Assembly: GCF_014486695.1 (NCBI RefSeq)
Contig: NZ_JACTAB010000001.1
Coordinates: 620,001 to 684,000, forward strand
Direction: 5' to 3'
Length of the DNA stretch: 64,000 bases
From: Flavobacterium buctense
GTDB lineage: Bacteria; Bacteroidota; Bacteroidia; Flavobacteriales; Flavobacteriaceae
Below the pieces are notes generated by a model. It was not told where the DNA came from, made no database searches, and saw nothing but the letters and a program-made list of their open reading frames with translations. The position numbers were made by a program, and so were the translations under genes. Of this stretch, positions 8,738-17,888 are shown one piece after another (the stretch's first letter is position 1; each line of letters starts with the position of its first letter).

Positions 8738-9103
8738 TTATTCCCACTCCAACGCTTTCTTCTTGATAATGTAGAAGAAACCCACTAAAAGCAATGACAT
8801 GAAAATAACCATCTTAATCATGCCTTCCATTCCTAATTCTTTGAAATTGATAGCCCAAGGGTATAAGAAAATCACCTCTACGTCAAAAAGGACGAAAAGA
8901 ATAGCTACCAAGAAATATTTTACTGAAAAAGGTATTCTGGCGTTTCCAACCGATTCGATACCACATTCGAAATTTTTGTCTTTGTTTTTGGAATGTCTTT
9001 TTGGGCCCAAAAAGCTAGAGCCAATAATGGTTAAGACCACAAACCCTACCGCTAAACCAGCTTGCATTAGGATTGGTAAATAATCTAATTGATTAGACTG
9101 CAT
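8738..9103 (-). CDS. nuoA: NADH-quinone oxidoreductase subunit A
   Basis: A 121-residue membrane subunit with three hydrophobic helices. It contains FECGIESVGNARIPFSVKYF, the conserved NuoA loop, and FLVAILFVLFDVEVIFLYPW, both diagnostic. The ATG at 9103 (MQSNQLDYLP) is chosen over an in-frame ATG at 9148 because a strong promoter -7 box lies at 9138-9145, so the upstream codon would not be transcribed. This is the first gene of the complex I operon. Confidence 0.94.
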   Translation of the reverse strand: MQSNQLDYLPILMQAGLAVGFVVLTIIGSSFLGPKRHSKNKDKNFECGIESVGNARIPFSVKYFLVAILFVLFDVEVIFLYPWAINFKELGMEGMIKMVIFMSLLLVGFFYIIKKKALEWE

Positions 9104-9137
9104 AGTGCTCAAAATTAGAAGTAAATTAAAATAGCCA

Positions 9138-9168
9138 CAAATATACATCGCATTATTTAATTCGCAAA
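9138..9168 (-). promoter_or_regulatory. Promoter of the nuo operon (Bacteroidota sigma-A type)
   Basis: On the minus strand TTTG (9165-9168) is followed after 19 bp by TATATTTG (9138-9145). This matches the Bacteroidota consensus TTTG-N19-21-TAnnTTTG. Transcription would begin near 9130, about 27 bp before the nuoA start. Confidence 0.75.
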
Positions 9169-9246
9169 AATGAAAGGCTAAACGTTTGTTATTTCTTTCC
9201 TAAACGGGTTTATTTAAACCGATTATAAATAAGGAAATTAGGGTAT

Positions 9247-9276
9247 AAAAAAACGTCCCGAAATTTTCGGGACGTT
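9247..9276 (-). terminator. Rho-independent terminator of the cold-shock gene
   Basis: AACGTCCCGAAA (9252-9263) pairs perfectly with TTTCGGGACGTT (9265-9276). On the minus strand a T run follows the stem. It lies 34 bp beyond the cold-shock stop codon. Confidence 0.85.
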
Positions 9277-9309
9277 GAGTCATTCTAGGTAATCAAAAAA
9301 TAATATATA

Positions 9310-9510
9310 TTAGTCTTCGATAGCTACTACTTGAGCTGCTACTTTACCTTTTCTACCTTCTTCTTCTTCGTATGATACTTTATCACCTTCAGCTAGACCT
9401 TCTGTTCTAACTCCGGTAGCATGTACGAAAATGTCTTTTCCTGTTTCGTCATCAGTAATAAAACCGTAACCTTTTGATTCATTGAAGAATTTAACTTTAC
9501 CTGTGCGCAT
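9310..9510 (-). CDS. Cold-shock domain protein
   Basis: A 66-residue single cold-shock domain. The RNA-binding motifs RNP1 (KGYGFI, residues 13-18) and RNP2 (IFVHAT, about 27-32) are both present. The opening GKVKFFNESKGYGF is typical of CspA-family RNA chaperones, which melt mRNA structure. The gene is monocistronic, with its own promoter (9540-9573) and terminator (9252-9276). The predicted 5' leader is only about 25 bp, so the long thermosensor leader of E. coli cspA is not evident. Which paralogue it is cannot be decided. Confidence 0.93.
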   Translation of the reverse strand: MRTGKVKFFNESKGYGFITDDETGKDIFVHATGVRTEGLAEGDKVSYEEEEGRKGKVAAQVVAIED

Positions 9511-9539
9511 TTTGTAATATAAAAATAATTAATAATGCC

Positions 9540-9573
9540 CAAAGATATACTTATTTGCGACGTAGCCAACAAA
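9540..9573 (-). promoter_or_regulatory. Promoter of the cold-shock gene
   Basis: Minus-strand TATCTTTG (9540-9547) matches TAnnTTTG. TTG/TTTG boxes lie 19-22 bp upstream (9567-9573). The position, about 30 bp from the start codon, fits. The remaining spacer up to 9728 is AT-rich with no gene seen. Confidence 0.65.
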
Positions 9574-9728
9574 AATCGAATAAAAAGTTAAATTTTTTTC
9601 AAAATTTTCAAATTATAATTAAATGATTTTCAGTGCAGTATTTGAATTATTCTAAAAATGACAACAAAAAAAGTAATTATTTATAAACTTTTAAATAATG
9701 GCGCTCTTTGAAAATGCGAATATGATAT

Positions 9729-11483
9729 TTATTGCGGTAAGTCTAATTTTATGTATAATTCTTTTAATTGGGCTTCATCTATAGCCGAAGGCGCGTCAAT
9801 CATTACATCGCGTCCGGAATTATTTTTTGGGAAAGCAATAAAGTCACGGATAGTTTCTTGTCCACCTAAAATCGCTACCAATCTATCCAATCCAAAAGCC
9901 AAACCACCATGTGGCGGTGCTCCAAATAGGAATGCATTCATCAAGAAGCCAAATTGGTCTTGGGCTTGTTCTGGCGTGAAGCCTAATAAGCTGAACATCC
10001 TGCTTTGTAGTTCTTTATCGTGTATACGAATCGAACCACCACCGATTTCATTTCCGTTTAATACCATATCATAGGCATTGGCACGAACTTTACCCGGTTC
10101 GGTTTCTATTAATTTCATGTCTTCCGGTTTCGGTGAGGTGAACGGATGATGCATAGCGTGATAACGCCCGCTTTCTTCGTCCCATTCTAATAAAGGAAAA
10201 TCAACTACCCATAACGGAGCAAATTCTTCGGGTTTTCTCAACCCTAAACGAGTCGCTAATTCCATACGTAGTGCTGATAATTGGGTTCTGGTTTTATCAG
10301 CTGGTCCTGAAAGCACAAAAATCATGTCCCCTGCTTTGGCATTTGTTGCTGCTGCCCATTTTTTTAAATCGTCTTGGTCGTAGAATTTATCCACTGAAGA
10401 TTTGAACGTTCCGTCTTCTTCACATTTGACGTAAACCATTCCTGAAGCACCAACTTGAGGGCGTTTTACCCAGTCAATTAAGGCATCAATTTCTTTACGA
10501 GTATAAGAAACGCAACCCGGAGCGGCAATTCCAACCACTAGTTCGGCCGAATTAAATACCGGAAAATCTTTATGTTGGGCAACGGCGTTTAGCTCTCCGA
10601 ATTTCATTTCGAAACGAATATCCGGTTTGTCGTTACCATAGGTTTTCATGGCGTAATCGTAAGTGATTCTTGGGAATTCAGCAACGTCTATGCCTTTGAT
10701 TTCTTTTAGTAAATGACGAGTCAAGCCTTCGAAAACATTTAGAATATCTTCTTGTTCAACGAATGCCATTTCGCAGTCGATTTGGGTGAATTCCGGTTGT
10801 CTGTCGGCGCGCAAATCTTCATCACGGAAACATTTCACAATTTGGAAATATTTGTCCATGCCACCAACCATCAATAATTGTTTGAAAGTTTGAGGCGATT
10901 GTGGTAAGGCGTAAAATTGTCCTTCGTTCATTCGGCTTGGCACCACAAAATCTCTTGCGCCTTCCGGAGTTGATTTGATTAAATAAGGCGTTTCCACTTC
11001 ACAGAAATCTAAATCGGATAAATATTTGCGCACTTCTATGGCCACTTTGTGACGGAAAAGCAACGAGTTTTTTACCGGATTTCTTCGGATATCCAAGTAA
11101 CGGTATTTCATTCGGATGTCTTCACCACCATCAGTTTCATCTTCGATAGTGAATGGCGGGACAATAGAAGCATTTAATAAAGTCAGTTCAGAAACCAAAA
11201 TTTCGATATCACCAGTAGACATATTTGGATTTTTGGACTCACGTTCAATTACGGTTCCTTTTACTTGAATTACAAATTCTCTTCCAAGTGATTTGGCTTT
11301 TTCAAATACCGATTTGTCCGTTCTTTGTTCGTCAAAGATTAACTGCGTAATGCCGTAACGGTCGCGTAAATCAACCCAAATCATAAACCCTTTATCTCGT
11401 GATTTTTGTACCCAACCGGCAAGCGTAACTTCTTTATTAATATGAGTGGCGTTTAACTCGCCGTTATTATGACTTCTGTACAT
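9729..11483 (-). CDS. aspS: Aspartyl-tRNA synthetase
   Basis: A 584-residue class II synthetase that charges tRNA-Asp. In order it has an N-terminal OB-fold anticodon-binding domain ([20 protein letters not shown]), motif 2 as [18 protein letters not shown], the bacterial GAD insertion in the middle, and motif 3 as [16 protein letters not shown]. The insertion and length mark the bacterial type. The ATG at 11483 ([10 protein letters not shown]) is chosen over a 20-residue longer frame because a -7 box (TACTTTTG, minus strand, 11501-11508) lies between the two starts. Confidence 0.96.
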   Translation of the reverse strand: MYRSHNNGELNATHINKEVTLAGWVQKSRDKGFMIWVDLRDRYGITQLIFDEQRTDKSVFEKAKSLGREFVIQVKGTVIERESKNPNMSTGDIEILVSELTLLNASIVPPFTIEDETDGGEDIRMKYRYLDIRRNPVKNSLLFRHKVAIEVRKYLSDLDFCEVETPYLIKSTPEGARDFVVPSRMNEGQFYALPQSPQTFKQLLMVGGMDKYFQIVKCFRDEDLRADRQPEFTQIDCEMAFVEQEDILNVFEGLTRHLLKEIKGIDVAEFPRITYDYAMKTYGNDKPDIRFEMKFGELNAVAQHKDFPVFNSAELVVGIAAPGCVSYTRKEIDALIDWVKRPQVGASGMVYVKCEEDGTFKSSVDKFYDQDDLKKWAAATNAKAGDMIFVLSGPADKTRTQLSALRMELATRLGLRKPEEFAPLWVVDFPLLEWDEESGRYHAMHHPFTSPKPEDMKLIETEPGKVRANAYDMVLNGNEIGGGSIRIHDKELQSRMFSLLGFTPEQAQDQFGFLMNAFLFGAPPHGGLAFGLDRLVAILGGQETIRDFIAFPKNNSGRDVMIDAPSAIDEAQLKELYIKLDLPQ

Positions 11484-11500
11484 TGGAATAAAATTTTGGG

Positions 11501-11508
11501 CAAAAGTA
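11501..11508 (-). promoter_or_regulatory. -7 promoter box of aspS
   Basis: Minus-strand TACTTTTG fits TAnnTTTG exactly and lies 18 bp before the aspS ATG. No good -33 box is seen at the usual distance. Confidence 0.5.
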
Positions 11509-11587
11509 AAAAACTTATACCAATTAAATGGATGAAGTTTCAAATCAAATTTAAGTTAATCTTTAATTTTCGAATTGGGAAAACCAG

Positions 11588-11595
11588 TATATTTG
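11588..11595 (+). promoter_or_regulatory. -7 promoter box of the TlpA-like gene
   Basis: TATATTTG fits TAnnTTTG and lies 27 bp before the ATG at 11623. A clear -33 box is not seen. Confidence 0.5.
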
Positions 11596-11622
11596 ATATC
11601 TTAAAATTAAATACACACATTT

Positions 11623-12615
11623 ATGAAGAAAATAGTTAGCTTTATTTTAACCGTATTTGTTTCCGCTGCAGCCATTGCTCAGGAAACGATGACTTTTCAG
11701 GCGGAGATTGCCAACAAGAACGGCAACACACTTTCTATCAATAGCGGTAGAGAGACCATTCAAAAAATTGAGGCCGATGCTAATGGCAATTTTAAAGCCA
11801 CTTTTCCTATCAAGGAAGGATTGTATCAGTTATTTGATGGCGTAGAATATGCCAATTTGTACTTAAAAAACGGTTACAATTTGAAAATGACTATGGACGC
11901 TGTAAAGTTTGATGAGACCATAGCGTTTTCCGGAAATGGGGCAGAGGAAAACAATTTTTTAGCCCAACGAACTTTACAGGAGAACAGTATTGATTTTCAA
12001 ACGATGCTTGAGTTGGATGCTGATGGTTTTAATAAAGCTTCCGAAGCACTCAAAGCCGGTCAATTGGCTAGTTTAGAAGCTTCTAAAATTGACGTCAACT
12101 TGAAAGAGATGTTGAAAAAAGGTACCGAAGCCAATATTGGTCAACTGCAACAATATTATACCATGTCGCAAGCCAAGAAAAAAATGAATAATGTACCGGC
12201 GCCAAATTTTGATTATGAAAACCACAAAGGCGGCAAAACCACCTTGGAAAGTTTAAAAGGCAAATATGTTTACGTTGATTTATGGGCAACATGGTGTGGT
12301 CCATGTCGTGCCGAAATTCCTTCTTTGAAGAAAATGGAGGCTGACTTTCACGGGAAAAATATAGAATTCGTAAGTGTTTCTATTGATGCTGAAAAGGATT
12401 ATGAGAAATGGAAAACCTTCGTAGTTGAAAAAGAATTGACCGGAACGCAATTGTATGCTGCTAAAGCAAACCAAACGGATTTTGTTAAAGCCTTTGAAGT
12501 GAATTCGATTCCGAGATTTATATTAATTGATCCAAAAGGGGTTGTAGTTGATGCCGATGCGAAAAGACCTTCTGATCCAAGACTTAGAGAACAGTTGAAT
12601 AAATTATTGAATTAA
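11623..12615 (+). CDS. TlpA-family thiol:disulfide oxidoreductase with N-terminal DUF4369-like domain
   Basis: A 330-residue secreted protein. A signal peptide (MKKIVSFILTVFVSAAAIAQ) is followed by a beta-rich DUF4369-like region (about residues 22-115), a helical linker, and a thioredoxin domain with the redox motif WCGPC (C225, C228) inside YVDLWATWCGPCRAEIP. A cis-proline-type loop (NSIPRFILID) follows. The family reduces or isomerises disulfides of exported proteins, often for cytochrome maturation or stress defence. The partner is unknown. It is a single gene with its own terminator. Confidence 0.9.
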   Translation: MKKIVSFILTVFVSAAAIAQETMTFQAEIANKNGNTLSINSGRETIQKIEADANGNFKATFPIKEGLYQLFDGVEYANLYLKNGYNLKMTMDAVKFDETIAFSGNGAEENNFLAQRTLQENSIDFQTMLELDADGFNKASEALKAGQLASLEASKIDVNLKEMLKKGTEANIGQLQQYYTMSQAKKKMNNVPAPNFDYENHKGGKTTLESLKGKYVYVDLWATWCGPCRAEIPSLKKMEADFHGKNIEFVSVSIDAEKDYEKWKTFVVEKELTGTQLYAAKANQTDFVKAFEVNSIPRFILIDPKGVVVDADAKRPSDPRLREQLNKLLN

Positions 12616-12640
12616 AACACCAATAAAATTAATACTTAAG

Positions 12641-12664
12641 CCACCCAATTCGGGTGGTTTTTTA
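12641..12664 (+). terminator. Rho-independent terminator after the TlpA-like gene
   Basis: CCACCC (12641-12646) pairs with GGGTGG (12652-12657) around AATTC and is followed by a run of T. It lies 25 bp after the stop codon. Confidence 0.88.
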
Positions 12665-12748
12665 TTTAGAAAAACAAATCTAATGTTAAGTTTTCATTCA
12701 ATGTTACCAAATTGTTAAGTAAAAGTTTTTTTATTGTAAAATAATATA

Positions 12749-12756
12749 TATATTTG
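12749..12756 (+). promoter_or_regulatory. -7 promoter box of the YwqK-like gene
   Basis: TATATTTG at 12749-12756 matches TAnnTTTG, 33 bp before the ATG at 12790. The -33 box is not clear. The position rules out a start codon at 12754. Confidence 0.5.
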
Positions 12757-12789
12757 TTATGTTATTATGAACTATTAAAACCTACGACT

Positions 12790-13134
12790 ATGAAAAAGAT
12801 ATTTATTTTAGGAGCATTACTTATCTCAGGATTGACTTTCGCTCAAACCGGCAAACCATTTTTGGAGCAAGAAGGGAACTTAGTAAAAGCTACCTATTAT
12901 TATGAAAATGGTAAAGTGCAGCAACAAGGTTATTTTAAAGACGGTAAGATTACCGGACAATGGGTAGCTTTTGATGAAAACGGCAATAAAAAATCGATTG
13001 GCGAATATACCAACGGACAAAAAACCGGAAAATGGTTTTTTTGGAACAATAAATCGTTAAGTGAAGTGGATTATTCTGATAGTCGTGTGGCTTCAGTGAA
13101 ATCTTGGAAACAAGACGCTATAGTAAATAAATAA
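12790..13134 (+). CDS. Small secreted MORN/YwqK-like repeat protein
   Basis: A 114-residue protein with a signal peptide (MKKIFILGALLISGLTFAQ). It is followed by three YwqK/MORN-like repeats of the form YYENGKVQQQGYFKDG, AFDENGNKKSIGEYTNG and FWNNKSLSEVDYSD. In Bacteroidota such proteins are often labelled YwqK family antitoxin, but no toxin gene is next to it and the function is not known. The start at 12790 is chosen because an earlier ATG overlaps the promoter box and would bury the signal peptide. It probably sits in the cell envelope. Confidence 0.8.
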   Translation: MKKIFILGALLISGLTFAQTGKPFLEQEGNLVKATYYYENGKVQQQGYFKDGKITGQWVAFDENGNKKSIGEYTNGQKTGKWFFWNNKSLSEVDYSDSRVASVKSWKQDAIVNK

Positions 13135-13154
13135 GAAGTTAATTATTTATAATG

Positions 13155-13187
13155 AAAAAGGGAACTCAAATTTTGAGTTCCCTTTTT
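13155..13187. terminator. Bidirectional terminator between convergent genes
   Basis: A stem of about 15 bp, AAAGGGAACTCAAA paired with TTTGAGTTCCCTTT, is flanked by A and T runs. It can stop transcription from the YwqK-like gene (plus) and from the RND transporter gene (minus). Confidence 0.88.
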
Positions 13188-13205
13188 TACTTTCAAACTA
13201 TTTAT

Positions 13206-16200
13206 TTAGGCTTCTATAGCTTTTCTTCTTTCTCTTCGGTCTCTTAACCAATACTTAGTTCGTTTCACTAAGAAGAACATCACCGGAACCATGACTAAAG
13301 TCAATACCGTAGCATAAGTCAATCCGAAAATAATCGTCCAAGCCAATGGTCCCCAGAAAATCACATTGTCTCCACCCATATATAAGTGTGGATTCAAATC
13401 GGTGATCAATCCGAAGAAGTCGAAGTTCAATCCGATGGCCAATGGAATTAATCCTAATACAGCCGTTAAAGCGGTTAATAATACCGGACGCAAACGCGAT
13501 TTACCACTTTCAATAATCACTTCTTTGATTTCTTCCAGCGATAAATCATCATGACTTTCCAAAGCCTTGTCGGCTACTTTTTTGTCTAATAACAAGACGA
13601 AGAAGTCCATTAATACAATTCCGTTTTTCACCACAATTCCCGCCAAGGAAATGATTCCCATCATCGTCATAAGGATTACAAAATCCATATTGGCAATCAC
13701 ATAACCGTAGAAAACTCCACTGAAACTCAGTAATACAGTGAATAAAATCACAATGGTTTTAGAAACCGAATTAAATTGTAACACAATAATAATTGTAATT
13801 CCTGCCATCGCTAAGAACAAGGCATAGAGCAAGAAACTTTGGTTTTTACCCTGTTCTTCTTGTACACCGGAAAACGAATAAGTAATGCCTTTAGGCAATT
13901 CGTATCCTTTTAGTTCTGTTTCAATTTGCTTGGTGATTTCATCTGCATTAAAACCGGTTATTACATTGGAATAAATAGTCATAATGCGTTTGTACCCTTT
14001 TCTTTTGATTTGGTTATAAGTATACGTTTTTTCAGTGGCAGACACGGCTGAAATCGGTACTTGAACGATTTGACCATTGTTTTGGTTTCTGAAAGTCATC
14101 GATTGATTGAAGAGGATGTTTTCATTCTTACGCTGGTCTTCTTGCATGCGCACCACAATGTTATAATCGTCATCGCCTTCTTTGTAAGTTGAAATTTCCT
14201 GACCGTATAATGAACGACGCAAGTTGAATCCTAATTGTCCTGTAGTAACTCCGGCACTTCCCGCGTTTACACGATCTACATTTACCTCGAGTTCCGGACT
14301 TTGTTTATTGACATCAACACTTAACTTTTCGATTCCCGGAATGTTTTTGCTGTTGATGTAAGCAATCATTTTGTCAGCTTGCGCAATCATTTGGTCATAA
14401 TCAGAACCGGTTAATTGCACACTGATTGGATAACCTGCCGGCGGACCATTGGCATCTTTTTCAACGGTAACTACTGCTCCGGCAATTCCTTTTACTTTGC
14501 CACGGATTTCTTCTAAAACATCTGAAGTATTAATCCCTTGACGGAATTTGAACTCCGAGAAGTTTACGGTAACTTTCCCTTTAAAAGGAGTTTCCGAAGC
14601 CGAACCGGCATCCACATTTGGGTTTCCGGCGCCGACACCAACTTGAGAAACGATACTTTCCGCTAAGTAGTTTTCGCCCGGATTTTTTGGATCAACATAT
14701 TTGCTTAAGATATTGATTACCTGTTTTTCTACGAATAATGTAGCTTTGTTGGTTTTCTCAATATCAGTTCCTTGAGGATATTCGATATAAACAATCGCCT
14801 GATTTGGAATATTATCCGGGAAGAATAATACTTTTCTCGGGAATACATTAAGCAAAACAACCGATAAAACCAGCATTCCAATGATACTTCCAAGCGCAAT
14901 CCAGGAATTTCTACCGGTTAGGATTTTGGCCAAAAAGCTTTTGTACTTTTCTTCCATTCTCGGGAAAAAATTATGTTGGAAATCTTGGGTCCATTGGTAC
15001 AATTTTAACTTATACAACCACATTAATCCCAATGAAATTATGGCTAAATGTCCAATGGCTCTTCCCAGTTTAGAATCATAAACATTTCCGAGTATCACGA
15101 AAATAACAGCCAGTATTCCGAAAATAATCGAATATGTTTTGGCAGATTTATTGGTTACATTTCGGTCTTCTATATCCATTGAACCACCCGTCATCGCGGC
15201 ATTGACAATCATGGCCACAAACAACGACGCACCTAATGTTACCGAAAGGGTTAACGGGAAATAAATCATAAATTTACCCATAGTTCCCGGCCACAAAGCG
15301 AAAGGTAAAAACGCCATCAAAGTGGTTGCTGTAGAGGAAATTACCGGCCAAGCGATTTCACCAATACCGATTTTTGAAGCTTGCACACGCGGCATGCCCT
15401 TTTTCATATTGGCGAACACATTGTCAACAACAACAATTCCGTCGTCCACCAACATTCCTAATCCCATTACCAATCCGAACAACACCATCGTATTTAAGGT
15501 CATTCCGAAAGCCGATAATATGGTAAACGCCATTAACATCGACAGCGGAATAGCGGCACCAACGAATAAGGAGTTACGCAATCCCATGGTGAACATCAAG
15601 ACAATCATAACCAACACAATTCCGAAGATAATGTGGTTGGACAATTCGTCCACCTGGTGTTCAACTCGAGAAGATTGGTCGTTGGTTAAGTCGATTTTTA
15701 AATCTTTTGGCAAATAATTTTCTTGGGCCAATTTAATTCTTTCTTTGACTTGCTCAATGGCAGAAATCATGTTTTGACCCGAACGTTTTTTTACGTTCAA
15801 CATCACCACTTCTTTTCCTTTTTCACGGGCGTAAGTAGTTTTTTCTTTTTCTTTGAAACTAACTTTTGCAATGTCTTTAAGATAAACGCTACCGCCAAAT
15901 GATTTTACGATTACATTTTCCAATTCTTTCGGATCTTTTATTTCCCCGACGATTCTGATGTTGTTTCGCGAACCTTGAGAAGTCAAATTGCCACCCGAAA
16001 GTGTCATGTTTTCATATTTCACGGCATTTTGAATGTCATCAAATGAAACTTGAGCAGCCGTCATTTTGAAAATATCAACGGCGATTTCTACTTCTTTGTC
16101 ATCAACCCCAAGAATGTCAACTTTCTTTACTTCGGCAATTTCTTCAATATCATCTTGAAGTTTTTCGCCGTATTTTTTAAGTTGTTGTGTAGTGTAATTT

Positions 16201-16676
16201 CCTTTTAAGTTGATATTCAAAATGGGCACTTCTTCTGAAATGTTCAATTCGAAAACGCTTGGTTCTACTTTACTTCCGTTGTCTAAATTGGGCCAATCGG
16301 TATCGGCTTTTACCACATCGACTTTGTCTTTGATTTTGGTTTTGGCTTCTTCGAGACCGACTTTATCGCTGAATTCTACGATAATCATTCCGTAATCTTG
16401 AAACGAGCTGGCCGTAATTTTATCAATGCCACTGATGTTTTTGAATTCTTTTTCCAGTGGTTTGACGATTAATTTTTCAACGTCTTCCGCAGAATTCCCC
16501 GGGAAAACCGAAGAAACATATATTTTATTTTCGATGATTTCAGGGAAATCTTCACGCGGCATGGTTACATAGGCGATCAAACCGGTAACTACAATCAAAA
16601 AGGTGAAGATGTAAACAGTGACTCTGTTGTCGACTGCCCAACTCGATATTCCGAATTCTTTATTTTGGTGACTCAT
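13206..16676 (-). CDS. RND efflux transporter, inner-membrane permease subunit
   Basis: A 1156-residue AcrB-type pump. It starts with one helix and the porter-domain pattern NSAEDVEKLIVKPLEKE. GLVMGLGMLVDDGIVVVDN carries the paired aspartates of the proton relay in TM4. GIISLAGIVVKNGIVLMDF marks TM10. It is longer than AcrB (about 1050), owing to an extra membrane-like segment between about residues 510 and 570. With the adjacent adaptor and TolC-like genes it would form a tripartite drug or detergent exporter. The substrate cannot be read from sequence. A spacer of GATATTAGATATT words separates it from the adaptor gene. Confidence 0.93.
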   Translation of the reverse strand: MSHQNKEFGISSWAVDNRVTVYIFTFLIVVTGLIAYVTMPREDFPEIIENKIYVSSVFPGNSAEDVEKLIVKPLEKEFKNISGIDKITASSFQDYGMIIVEFSDKVGLEEAKTKIKDKVDVVKADTDWPNLDNGSKVEPSVFELNISEEVPILNINLKGNYTTQQLKKYGEKLQDDIEEIAEVKKVDILGVDDKEVEIAVDIFKMTAAQVSFDDIQNAVKYENMTLSGGNLTSQGSRNNIRIVGEIKDPKELENVIVKSFGGSVYLKDIAKVSFKEKEKTTYAREKGKEVVMLNVKKRSGQNMISAIEQVKERIKLAQENYLPKDLKIDLTNDQSSRVEHQVDELSNHIIFGIVLVMIVLMFTMGLRNSLFVGAAIPLSMLMAFTILSAFGMTLNTMVLFGLVMGLGMLVDDGIVVVDNVFANMKKGMPRVQASKIGIGEIAWPVISSTATTLMAFLPFALWPGTMGKFMIYFPLTLSVTLGASLFVAMIVNAAMTGGSMDIEDRNVTNKSAKTYSIIFGILAVIFVILGNVYDSKLGRAIGHLAIISLGLMWLYKLKLYQWTQDFQHNFFPRMEEKYKSFLAKILTGRNSWIALGSIIGMLVLSVVLLNVFPRKVLFFPDNIPNQAIVYIEYPQGTDIEKTNKATLFVEKQVINILSKYVDPKNPGENYLAESIVSQVGVGAGNPNVDAGSASETPFKGKVTVNFSEFKFRQGINTSDVLEEIRGKVKGIAGAVVTVEKDANGPPAGYPISVQLTGSDYDQMIAQADKMIAYINSKNIPGIEKLSVDVNKQSPELEVNVDRVNAGSAGVTTGQLGFNLRRSLYGQEISTYKEGDDDYNIVVRMQEDQRKNENILFNQSMTFRNQNNGQIVQVPISAVSATEKTYTYNQIKRKGYKRIMTIYSNVITGFNADEITKQIETELKGYELPKGITYSFSGVQEEQGKNQSFLLYALFLAMAGITIIIVLQFNSVSKTIVILFTVLLSFSGVFYGYVIANMDFVILMTMMGIISLAGIVVKNGIVLMDFFVLLLDKKVADKALESHDDLSLEEIKEVIIESGKSRLRPVLLTALTAVLGLIPLAIGLNFDFFGLITDLNPHLYMGGDNVIFWGPLAWTIIFGLTYATVLTLVMVPVMFFLVKRTKYWLRDRRERRKAIEA

Positions 16677-16738
16677 GTAATATTAGATTTTAGATATTAG
16701 ATATTAAATTTTGGATATTTGATATCTAATATTTGATA
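16677..16738. repeat. GATATTAGATATT word repeat between adaptor and permease genes
   Basis: Tandem words such as TTAGATATTAGATATT at the left and GATATCTAATATTTGATATTAG at the right can pair imperfectly across the spacer. Confidence 0.55.
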
Positions 16739-17878
16739 TTAGAAATTTAATTTCATTCCTTCAGAAATATTGTTCACGCCTTCGGTCACAATAATGTCAT
16801 TTGCCGATAAACCACTTAGGATTTCAGTAACATTATCAGCTGATTTTCCTACGGTTACTAATACTTTTTTGGCGGTTCCGGTTTTACCATTGCTGCCTTC
16901 TACAGTGTACACATATTTAGCACCGGTGCCGTCTTCTTGAACCACACTGGTTGGAACAACAATCGCTTCTTTGTTTACATAGTCGGTGATTTTAAGTTTG
17001 GCGACTTGATTCGGACGTAACAAGTTGTCCGGATTAGGAAGACTTACTTCAATACCAAAACTTCTGTTGCTTGGGTTGATGAAATTACCAATTTGACGTA
17101 CTTTCCCTTTGTAAGTTTTATTTAAAGAAGTTAGGTAAACATCAACCAAAGTACCTACTTTTAATTTTCCGATATAAGTTTCAGGAACGGTTGTCGAAAC
17201 ATACATGTTGTTTAAATTTACAATTCGCATTAAACCTTGAACGCTTGGCGCAACGACTTGTCCTTTTTCAACAAACACTTCGTCGATAGTTCCGGTAAAT
17301 GGAGCACGGATTACAGTCTTTGATAATTGCGCTTTGATTTGAGCCACACTTTTTTGAGCCGAAATCATTTGCGCTTGCGCTTGTAAATATTGAATTTCCG
17401 AACCGATTTTTTTGTCCCAAAGATTCTTTTGTCTTTCGTAGGTGGTTTTGGCCAAATTGTATTGGTTTTCGGCACTGGCCAATTGTTGGCTCATACCGCC
17501 ATCATCAACGCGACCTAAGATTTGTCCTTTTGAAACCTTTTGTCCGGCGATAACGGTTAAGGAAGTTAAAGTACCGCTGAATTCCGGTTGTACCAAAATG
17601 TTTTCTTTGGTATCTACACTTCCTTGAATGTCAAGGTAATGATTGAAAATAGTGTCTTTTAAGGTCAGTACTGAAACCAGCGCTTCTTCTTTTTTAACGT
17701 CTAAAGTGGCTAGAGCCTCTTCGATTTTCGCAATTTCAGCTTGCAAAGCAGTTTTCTTTGTTTGTAAGGCTGTTACGTTTTTTGAGGCTATCAATTGGTC
17801 AACTGATTGTGCATTTTCTTTGTTTCCACAAGCGTAAAGTACTACGGCTAACAGGGCAAGTATAATTGTCTTTTTCAT
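16739..17878 (-). CDS. RND efflux periplasmic adaptor (membrane fusion protein), lipoprotein
   Basis: A 379-residue HlyD/AcrA-type adaptor. The N-terminus MKKTIILALLAVVLYACGN is a lipoprotein signal with a lipobox ending in Cys. An alpha-helical hairpin (KTALQAEIAKIEEAL onwards), a lipoyl-like barrel-sandwich half (FSGTLTSLTVIAGQKVSKG) and its partner (IRAPFTGTIDEVFVEKGQVV) are visible, followed by beta-barrel domains. It bridges the inner-membrane pump and the TolC-like channel. The ATG at 17878 is chosen because the longer frame would put 12 residues before the lipoprotein signal and would overlap tolC. It is 10 bp after the TolC-like gene. Confidence 0.92.
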   Translation of the reverse strand: MKKTIILALLAVVLYACGNKENAQSVDQLIASKNVTALQTKKTALQAEIAKIEEALATLDVKKEEALVSVLTLKDTIFNHYLDIQGSVDTKENILVQPEFSGTLTSLTVIAGQKVSKGQILGRVDDGGMSQQLASAENQYNLAKTTYERQKNLWDKKIGSEIQYLQAQAQMISAQKSVAQIKAQLSKTVIRAPFTGTIDEVFVEKGQVVAPSVQGLMRIVNLNNMYVSTTVPETYIGKLKVGTLVDVYLTSLNKTYKGKVRQIGNFINPSNRSFGIEVSLPNPDNLLRPNQVAKLKITDYVNKEAIVVPTSVVQEDGTGAKYVYTVEGSNGKTGTAKKVLVTVGKSADNVTEILSGLSANDIIVTEGVNNISEGMKLNF

Positions 17879-17888
17879 TTTGTATAGA

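Noticed and set aside
11484..11543. 20-residue N-terminal extension of aspS
   Set aside because: The -7 promoter box lies within it, so it is unlikely to be transcribed.
15322..15717. A 131-codon frame antisense to the RND permease
   Set aside because: It is the mirror of hydrophobic helices of a well-supported gene and shows no domain or start context.
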